A stretch of DNA of 64,000 nt, taken from positions 1,736,001 through 1,800,000 of the forward strand of contig OZ255847.1 in assembly GCA_965277855.1 (NCBI GenBank), written 5' to 3'. The notes below the pieces were generated by a model, which was given only the letters and a program-made list of their open reading frames with translations, was not told the origin of the DNA and did no database searches. This document shows, one piece after another, positions 58,586-64,000 of this stretch. The position numbers and the translations under genes are program-made. How positions within the stretch are numbered: the stretch's first letter is position 1; each line of letters begins with the position of its first letter. This DNA comes from Bog-105 sp965277855. GTDB lineage: Bacteria > Acidobacteriota > Terriglobia > Bryobacterales > Bryobacteraceae.

Positions 58586-60307
58586 TCAGGCCTGTTCGGC
58601 TAATAGTCCGAGGTGCCGCAACACGCGCCGCACTTTCTTGGGCGACACCGCAAGACGCCGCGCCACGCGAGACACTTTGCGCCCTTCGTGTTCCCAAACC
58701 TTGCGGATCAGTAACTCTTCAAATTGCACGACCACCTGCTGCAAGGACTTGTCTCCGACAGCGCCCTGCGACCACGCTCGCAAATTGGGATCTTCGACGC
58801 CGCCGTGCAGAATGCGCTCGCGCAAGACTTCGACTTCCTGCCACAGGGCATCCTGGCGGTCGTGCCCTAAATAGGATTCAGCGCGATCGCAGCAGGTTCT
58901 TGCCGCTTCGCTCTCCTGGAAGAATCCGTTGATTAGCGATAAGCCATGAGCGACATGCGCCTGGGCGAGGAGTCGCCGGTTTTGCGTCCGCTCACCGTAC
59001 GCGATCGCCTCTTTCGAGCAGTCGTGGGCCAGTTGCGCAAAGCGGCTAGGATCGTCGCCTTCTCCCATTTCGTCTTCATAACGGGCATTCGCCACCGCGG
59101 CTTGCACCATGCGGGCCCGGCACATCAACAAATAATCGGCTTTGGTGCTGCCCAGTTCAAAAGCTTCGTTGGCGCGCTGCCCGGCTTGTTCGAGATTGCC
59201 GAGATCGAGGTAAATCTGGGCCAGACTGACATCGGCATTGCCCGCGCCGTGATGATTCTGGGAGGCTTTATAAATGCGGTCGGCCTCGCACAGATCGACT
59301 TGAGCGCTGGCGAGAAGATCGTACATTCTTTCGAGCTGCGCCGCTTTGCGTTTTGCATCGACGCGTTCGCCGGTTGCGCCGGTGCGGCGCTGGCGTTCCC
59401 AGCGCGCATCCATACTGTGGCGCAGCTGCAGGGCGAGTAAACGTTTCGCTTGCGCCATGTTGGTCAGCGAACGAGCACGATAACCGAGCAACGACTCGCG
59501 GCGTTTAAAGTACTCGACCGACGCTTCGAAATATTGCATCGCATGATCGTAGCGGCCTTCGCGGAGTGCAATACGGCCGTAGGCAGACTGGATATTGCCG
59601 AGCGTGATGAAGTCGTCGGTATCGCGCAACACCGCTTCGGCTTCCTGCAGCAGGCGGGTGGCTTCCTGGGGCTCGCCGTTTTGAAATACGATCCAGCTTT
59701 CGAGGGTTTGCATGACGGCCTTCATGGGCCAGAGCGCAAGGTCGGCGGCGAGTTGCTTGCCGGTTCGAGTCACATCGAGCGCCTGGCGGTACTCGCCGGC
59801 CTTGCGCAGACAGCGGGCTTTCCAGAGAGTGGCGATGAGTGTGTTTCTACGATCGCCCGACTCGGCGCTCAAGGCCATGGCGGCATCCAGATGACGGAGA
59901 GCGTTGGAGGGTTCCTCGGCACGCATGGCTGCCAGTGCTTCGGCCATGCGCACGTGTATGTACTCGCCCAATGGCAAGCTCTGCCGTACTGCGGCGTCGA
60001 ATTGTTCTAAGACGGCCGGCAGCGCGCCGGCGTCTTCGAATCCGAGATCGACCCATTGCGCCAGGCAGCCCAGCGCCAGTCCGGCATGGCCGTCGCGCGC
60101 TCGTATGCCGGCAAACTCCGCGCGTTTGTCTTCGAGCAGCGCGATGCCGTCGCCGATGCGGCGGTCTTGTGCCCGCTCCAGCAGCTGCTGGAGAACGTCC
60201 GCAGAAAGTAAGTTGGTTCCGCTCAAAACTGCCCTTATTCTAGACAATGCGGGCAAACTCTGGCCCCGGTCTGGCACCCTTAGACGGCGCTTTCCGAGAG
60301 TTACCAC
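58586..60307 (-). CDS. TPR protein with Fis-type helix-turn-helix
   Basis: A 573-residue soluble protein. About ten TPR-like helical repeats (residues 40-500; EPSNALRHLDAAMALSAESG, EYRQALDVTRTGKQLAADLA) lead to a C-terminal Fis-like DNA-binding end (FEELLIRKVWEHEGRKVSRV, then ARRLAVSPKKVRRVLRHLGL). Likely a transcription regulator whose repeats sense a partner. GTG 60307 is drawn; TTG 60226 (LSGTNLLSAD) is a possible true start. A broken partial copy lies near 61.9-62.2 kb. Converges with the AI-2E gene. Confidence 0.75.
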   Translation of the reverse strand: MVTLGKRRLRVPDRGQSLPALSRIRAVLSGTNLLSADVLQQLLERAQDRRIGDGIALLEDKRAEFAGIRARDGHAGLALGCLAQWVDLGFEDAGALPAVLEQFDAAVRQSLPLGEYIHVRMAEALAAMRAEEPSNALRHLDAAMALSAESGDRRNTLIATLWKARCLRKAGEYRQALDVTRTGKQLAADLALWPMKAVMQTLESWIVFQNGEPQEATRLLQEAEAVLRDTDDFITLGNIQSAYGRIALREGRYDHAMQYFEASVEYFKRRESLLGYRARSLTNMAQAKRLLALQLRHSMDARWERQRRTGATGERVDAKRKAAQLERMYDLLASAQVDLCEADRIYKASQNHHGAGNADVSLAQIYLDLGNLEQAGQRANEAFELGSTKADYLLMCRARMVQAAVANARYEDEMGEGDDPSRFAQLAHDCSKEAIAYGERTQNRRLLAQAHVAHGLSLINGFFQESEAARTCCDRAESYLGHDRQDALWQEVEVLRERILHGGVEDPNLRAWSQGAVGDKSLQQVVVQFEELLIRKVWEHEGRKVSRVARRLAVSPKKVRRVLRHLGLLAEQA

Positions 60308-60477
60308 GATTCATAAGATAGACACGAGGCAAATTATTACAGCAGGGTGAACCGTATCAGAACTCACGGACAGCTAAGCGGACATTTTACCGGACATCTC
60401 ATCGCCCCCATGCTGCTTAAATAGTAGACGATGATAGGTTTATGCATTAGAGCAGAGCGGACATAGGAGCGGGCATT

Positions 60478-61677
60478 TTGCAAGACAAAGGGGAGCGGAT
60501 TTCGCTTATGGAGCCCCTGCTCCTGAGCGACGCTTGCAAGAACCGCGAAGGCCTCTTCGATCTCGCGCTCGATCTCACGGCCAAGTCCGCCGGTTTTTGC
60601 CGCAGCCTGCCGCCTGCTATGCTCTCATCGCTCGCCGAGCTCGTCCGCGCGATGAACTGTTATTACTCGAATCTCATCGAGGGGCATGACACGCATCCTG
60701 TGGATATCGAACGGGCCATGAAGAACGACTACAGCCAGGACCGGAAGGAGCGCGATCTGCAGATCGAGGCAAAAGCGCACATCGACGTGCAGCACTGGAT
60801 TGATCGGGGTGGTCTGAAGGACGGCCGGGCTTTTACCACAGAAGGGCTGTGCGAATTGCATCGCCGGTTTTGCGAAGCACTGCCGGAGGATCTCCTGTGG
60901 GTCGAGGAACCGTCTACCAAGGAATGTGTACGCTTGGTGCCGGGCGAACTGCGCCGGCAGAACGTCAGGGCCGGGGAGCACATAGCGGTGAGTCCCGGGG
61001 CCCTGCCGCGTTTTCTTGGCCGGTTCCAACGGGTCTATACCCAGCTGGGCAAGACGGAATCAATCATTGCAAACGCAGCCGCTCACCATCGCCTGCTCTG
61101 GATGCATCCGTTTCTCGATGGGAACGGACGTGTTGTGCGACTGATGTCGCACGCGATGTTTCTCGACCTGCTGGATACAAGTTCCATATGGTCGGTCGCA
61201 CGGGGACTCGCTCGAAACGTGCAGCGCTACAAGATCCTGCTTGCCAACTGCGACCTGCCCCGGCGCAACGATCTCGATGGCCGGGGCGCGCTGAGTGAGG
61301 AGGCGCTTGCGGAGTTTACGCAATTCTTCCTCAAGATCTGCATCGATCAAGTTGAGTTCATGGATAGCCTGGTGCAGCCCGAAAGGCTGCGCGCACGCAT
61401 TCTGCAATGGGCCGAAACAGAGACCCGCATAGGCGCTTTGCCCGCGAAGGCGGCGAGCCTCCTTGAGGCGGTGCTCTATCGCGGAGAGCTTCCGAGAGGG
61501 CAGTCCGATTCTGTTCTTGGCACTGGTGTGCGCCAGGCTCGCAGAATCACCGCTGCATTGCTCGATCGCGAAGTGCTGGTATCGGATAGCCCCCGGGCTC
61601 CCTTGCGGCTAGCTTTTCCCGCCGCTTTGGCGTCTACCTGGATGCGTGGCCTTTTCCCAGATTCTGCGCTGCCCTAG
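60478..61677 (+). CDS. Fic-domain protein (AMP-transferase type)
   Basis: A 399-residue Fic protein. The catalytic HPFLDGNGRVVR motif is at residues 210-221 with all residues of HxFx(D/E)GNGRxxR. An inhibitory-helix motif SNLIEG is at residues 64-69, before the Fic domain, making it a class II Fic that holds itself inactive. Known members AMPylate protein hydroxyl groups using ATP. The C-terminal 90 residues resemble a winged helix (RITAALLDREVLVSD). TTG 60478 has AGGAG 8 bases upstream; ATG 60508 is too far from any SD. Confidence 0.9.
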   Translation: MQDKGERISLMEPLLLSDACKNREGLFDLALDLTAKSAGFCRSLPPAMLSSLAELVRAMNCYYSNLIEGHDTHPVDIERAMKNDYSQDRKERDLQIEAKAHIDVQHWIDRGGLKDGRAFTTEGLCELHRRFCEALPEDLLWVEEPSTKECVRLVPGELRRQNVRAGEHIAVSPGALPRFLGRFQRVYTQLGKTESIIANAAAHHRLLWMHPFLDGNGRVVRLMSHAMFLDLLDTSSIWSVARGLARNVQRYKILLANCDLPRRNDLDGRGALSEEALAEFTQFFLKICIDQVEFMDSLVQPERLRARILQWAETETRIGALPAKAASLLEAVLYRGELPRGQSDSVLGTGVRQARRITAALLDREVLVSDSPRAPLRLAFPAALASTWMRGLFPDSALP

Positions 61678-61702
61678 CCTGGATTTAAAGTTCTGGAACT
61701 TA

Positions 61703-61790
61703 CTACTCGGCTCGCAATGCTTCCCTCGGATCGATTCTGGCGGCTCTGCGCGCGGGATATAGGCGGCCAGGCGAAATTCGCCCCGGCATC
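61703..61790 (-). pseudogene. Remnant of an ABC permease (MacB/ADOP-type) tail
   Basis: The minus strand encodes GRLYPARRAARIDPREALRA followed by Glu and a stop at 61705-61703. That is the usual end of acidobacterial MacB/FtsX-like permeases (PARRAxRIDPxxALRxE). Nothing else of such a gene is visible upstream, so only a fragment remains. The call rests on about 20 residues. Confidence 0.35.
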
Positions 61791-61841
61791 CGATCATTCC
61801 GCGCGATCAGACCTCGTGACCGGGGAAACTGATCGCCGTGC

Positions 61842-62177
61842 TCACCACCTCCGCACGACGTCAGTCAGCTCAAGCCGGAGTTGTCCAGCGAAGTGCTTCG
61901 CTTTCTGGATAAATACCTCGGCCGCGTGAACTGAGTCAGGAGGAGGAAACTGCCAGGAAAGCAATCGTTGCGCCTGCGCCACGTTGGTCGGCGAACGGGG
62001 ACGAAAGCGTTGATGAAGTCGTCGGTAGTCGCGCAACAGCGCTTTGGCCTCTTGCAGCGGGCGCGTGGCTTCGTGGGGGGGGCTCGCCATTTTCAAAGAC
62101 GATGCAACTTTGGAGGGTAGCATGGCTGTCTTCTGGGGCGAGAGTGCGCGGTCGGCGGCGAGTTGCTTGCCCACACA
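61842..62177 (-). pseudogene. Decayed partial copy of the TPR-Fis regulator
   Basis: Bases 62040-62175 match the part of the TPR-Fis gene around 59640-59765, with many substitutions and one inserted base (GKQLAADRALSP resembles GKQLAADLALWP). After an internal deletion, bases 61950-62030 match around 59440-59470 and 59605-59640 (TNVAQAQRLLSWQ resembles TNMAQAKRLLALQ). The frame lacks start and HTH end. This is a deleted, diverged duplicate next to the ECF sigma gene. Confidence 0.7.
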
Positions 62178-62190
62178 GCTTTCCGGCTAA

Positions 62191-62766
62191 TCAGCCCGAG
62201 AGTTCAGCCAGCAGCCAAGCCCGCGCCATCTTCCAATCGCGCATGACGCTTTGCGGGGAAAGCGCCAGCACTTCTGCGACCTCCTCCACGCTCAAGCCCC
62301 CAAAAAATCGGAGCTCGATGACCTTTGCTTTGCGCGCATCGATCTGAGCCAGCAAATCCAGCGCGTCGTCGATGGCAATAATCTCACGGCCTTTGTAGCC
62401 ATCCCCGATCTGCGGGGCTTCGTCCAGACTTAGGCGCAGGGCCGTTCCGCCCCGCTTGCCCATGCCCTTAGCGCGGGCGCGGTCCACCAGAATACGTCTC
62501 ATCATGTTCGCCGAAACTGCGAAGAAATGCGCCCGATCCCGCCAGCTGACGCTTTCCACCTCCAGCAGCCGCAGAAAAACTTCATGAACCAACGCGGTGG
62601 TTTGCAACGTATTGCCGGGCTTCTCGTTGCGCATATACTTGTCGGCCGTTCGGCGTAATTCGACGTACACCTTGGGCGTGAGCTCCTCCAATGCACCCCG
62701 GTCGCCCCCGCTCCAGGCCTTCAGGAGCTGAGTCACCTCCTTTGATTTCCCATCCATGAGTCTCAT
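62191..62766 (-). CDS. ECF sigma factor (acidobacterial X6 type)
   Basis: A 191-residue ECF sigma factor. Region 2: DRGALEELTPKVYVELRRTA, TALVHEVFLRLLEVESVSWR with DRAHFFAVSANMMRRILVDR. Region 4: AKVIELRFFGGLSVEEVAEV and ALSPQSVMRDWKMARAWLLA. This is the form typically paired with Ser/Thr kinases in Acidobacteria. A kinase begins at the right end of the window. ATG 62766 is drawn; ATG 62757 is possible. It is divergent from a small exported protein gene. Confidence 0.92.
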   Translation of the reverse strand: MRLMDGKSKEVTQLLKAWSGGDRGALEELTPKVYVELRRTADKYMRNEKPGNTLQTTALVHEVFLRLLEVESVSWRDRAHFFAVSANMMRRILVDRARAKGMGKRGGTALRLSLDEAPQIGDGYKGREIIAIDDALDLLAQIDARKAKVIELRFFGGLSVEEVAEVLALSPQSVMRDWKMARAWLLAELSG

Positions 62767-62938
62767 TAACCCACTGAAGTGTACGTCCGTGCGCCTGTAG
62801 AAATAAGTGAAGGCGCGTTGTAGTTATCGACCACAATTCTCGCTTACCCGGTGCAGGACGAAACAGTACGTCCGGCGGGTTGGAGAGCGACTAGACAACT
62901 TAGTCCCAGCTTCCAGCTCACACCTAAGGAGACTTCAT

Positions 62939-63466
62939 ATGAAGACAAACAATCGATTTACGACAGGCGGAGCTGCTTTGATGGGACTGCTCAGTCTCGC
63001 TGTGCTGGTAGGCCCCACCCCGGCATTTGCCCAAGAGGCAAAAGTCGAGCTGCCGGCTGCGGGGTGGGGACCGGAAGGGTCGTGGCTCTATACGGTGACC
63101 ATACCGGGGTTTACCTTCCAGGGGCTGGAGACTTATTCGGCAGGCGGAGGATATACCGAAGCGGATCAGTTGTCATTCAGTCCAAGCGCAGTGGCGAGCG
63201 CTGGACACGGGGCGTGGAAATGCACAGGGGAAAGGACCTTCGTTCTCACGTATCTAAATCTCACCTTCGACTCTTTCAACGGCGGGAACCCTACTGGAAC
63301 GTTGAAAGTCCGTCAAACGACCAGATTGGGCAAGAATGGAAATTCTTATAGCGGTTCGGGCGACTACACGTACTACGACCTGAAAGGCAACCCAATTCCC
63401 AGCATCAGTGGCACCTTCACGATTATGGCCACGCGGATTCGTGTGGAAGAGCCGGCGAAGAATTAG
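62939..63466 (+). CDS. Small exported beta-rich protein, unrecognised
   Basis: A 175-residue protein. ATG 62939 is fixed by AAGGAG at 62926-62931, 7 bases upstream. Signal peptide of about 32 residues ends in PAFAQ. The mature part is beta-rich and aromatic (GSWLYTVTIPGFTFQGLETY, RTFVLTYLNLTFDSFNGGNP), compatible with a lipocalin-like or small beta-barrel fold, but no family is recognised. Positioned between an ECF sigma factor and a Ser/Thr kinase. Confidence 0.7.
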   Translation: MKTNNRFTTGGAALMGLLSLAVLVGPTPAFAQEAKVELPAAGWGPEGSWLYTVTIPGFTFQGLETYSAGGGYTEADQLSFSPSAVASAGHGAWKCTGERTFVLTYLNLTFDSFNGGNPTGTLKVRQTTRLGKNGNSYSGSGDYTYYDLKGNPIPSISGTFTIMATRIRVEEPAKN

Positions 63467-63488
63467 ACTCTTCGAGAGAGCGATGCAA

Positions 63489-63519
63489 GCTTGGCGGGCC
63501 GGAGAAGCGTCCGCCAAGC
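63489..63519 (+). terminator. Hairpin after the exported protein gene
   Basis: GCTTGGCGG (63489-63497) and CCGCCAAGC (63511-63519) pair perfectly over 9 bp around a 13-base loop, 23 bp after the stop. The following bases (CTGACAGGATTT) contain only a short T run, so it is a weak-tail terminator or a stability element. The rest of the gap to 63700 shows no gene I can support. Confidence 0.5.
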
Positions 63520-63700
63520 CTGACAGGATTTCCGGATCCAGCTCCGGCGGATTCGAACGGCTGCGGGCGATTGCCGGTCTGAAGAACCAGGAGTACGATC
63601 TCAGCGTACTGACGGTCGTTGTGCCCCGGTTTCAGTACCGTTACAGCTAGGTACTTTGCAAAAAGCTGCGGTAGATTGGAGCATCCGAGGCTGACCGCGT

Positions 63701-64000
63701 ACGAATCCAAGGATCTGGCAGGACATTGAAAACCTGTATCATGCAGCGCTCGAAGTCTCGGGCGCCGCGCGCACCGCACTATTAGACCATTCCGATCCCG
63801 ACGTACGCAGCGCTGTGGAGAATCTGCTTGCCCAGGAAGGGGCGGGCGAAATGGTGCTTGACCGCCCAGCATGGGAGATGGCAAACACCCTGCCGGGTCA
63901 GCCGGTCTCGCAAGTAGCGCAGGGGCAGCAATTCGCCGCGGGAGAGCTACTCGGGCCCTATCGAATTGCATCTGAAATCGGCTCGGGAGGCATGGGGCAG
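63701..64000 (+). CDS. Ser/Thr protein kinase, N-terminal part (cut by window end)
   Basis: The frame starts within a typical acidobacterial kinase leader (NPRIWQDIENLYHAALEVSG, then LLDHSDPDVRSAVENLLAQE). After a linker it reaches the kinase domain: LLGPYRIASEIGSGGMGQ, the Gly-rich ATP loop. No ATG, GTG or TTG stands where relatives begin. ACG 63701 occupies the place of the usual Met, with GAGG 10 bases upstream. Either an ACG start, an ATG-to-ACG mutation or a sequencing error. The remainder of the gene is outside. Confidence 0.8.

Noticed and set aside
63540..63650. Short open frame ending in an aromatic tail after the exported protein gene
   Set aside because: Its frame begins inside the previous gene and shows no recognisable domain; too weak to call.
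1..64000. CRISPR arrays, rRNA genes, insertion sequences
   Set aside because: No regularly spaced repeats, rRNA motifs or transposase genes were seen on reading both strands.

Overview
The window looks like chromosomal DNA of an Acidobacteriota member, probably of the Solibacter/Bryobacter group. This is inferred from the company of gene families, not from any search: a roughly 1,200-residue Oar-type TonB-dependent receptor, an ECF sigma factor of the acidobacterial 'X6' kind beside a Ser/Thr kinase, CRTAC1-type FG-GAP/UnbV proteins, TPR and multihaem cytochrome proteins, and the general G+C-rich coding style.

Layout. (1) 1-2640: an accessory edge. A serine tRNA (GGA) sits at the right side, and two further 22-bp copies of its 3' end lie to the left. 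Each of the two intervals bounded by these copies carries a toxin-antitoxin module, one broken by a frameshift and one intact. (2) 2780-5950: dapA-dapD (lysine/meso-diaminopimelate synthesis), then a metallophosphoesterase and a small lytic transglycosylase on the opposite strand. (3) 5998-36612: a nearly continuous flagellar locus of about 30 kb with motA, fliS, flgJIHAGF (minus strand) and fliK-flgDE, fliOPQR-flhBA-flhF-fliA, flgM, flgKL, fliC, fliD, flgBC-fliEF, fliHIJ (plus strand), closing with a sigma-54 activator that has no sensory domain. Switch genes fliG/fliM/fliN, motB, flhG and all chemotaxis genes are absent here and must be elsewhere if the flagellum works. (4) 36650-39790: a MATE exporter and an unrecognised secreted, possibly glycosidase-like protein. 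(5) 39830-46870: a tightly overlapping four-gene operon (TPR protein, seven-haem cytochrome c, TPR protein with a deiodinase-like redoxin domain, Tat-exported FG-GAP/UnbV protein) preceded by a GH5 glycosidase. (6) 46945-57445: a TonB-dependent receptor, a membrane protein with two malectin domains, a PQQ-type beta-propeller, exported proteins and a 2H phosphoesterase. (7) 57449-64000: an AI-2E-type transporter, a TPR-Fis regulator and a decayed second copy of it, a Fic protein, an ECF sigma factor, an exported protein and the start of a Ser/Thr kinase that runs off the window.

Regulation visible in the sequence. The motA/fliS gap holds two divergent sigma-28 promoters. The flgF/fliK gap and the flgB leader hold sigma-54 (-24/-12) promoters with GTCA-N6-TGAC boxes resembling FleQ/FlrA sites upstream. 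With fliA, flgM and the sigma-54 activator in the same locus, this gives a readable two-tier circuit: sigma-54 for basal-body and hook genes, sigma-28 for late genes, with FlgM as the checkpoint. Several of these promoters would give leaders of only about 2-20 nt.

The candidates most worth following as undescribed biology are the TPR/heptahaem/deiodinase-like/UnbV operon, the double-malectin protein with an acidobacterial N-terminal domain, and the near-leaderless sigma-54/sigma-28 flagellar promoters.
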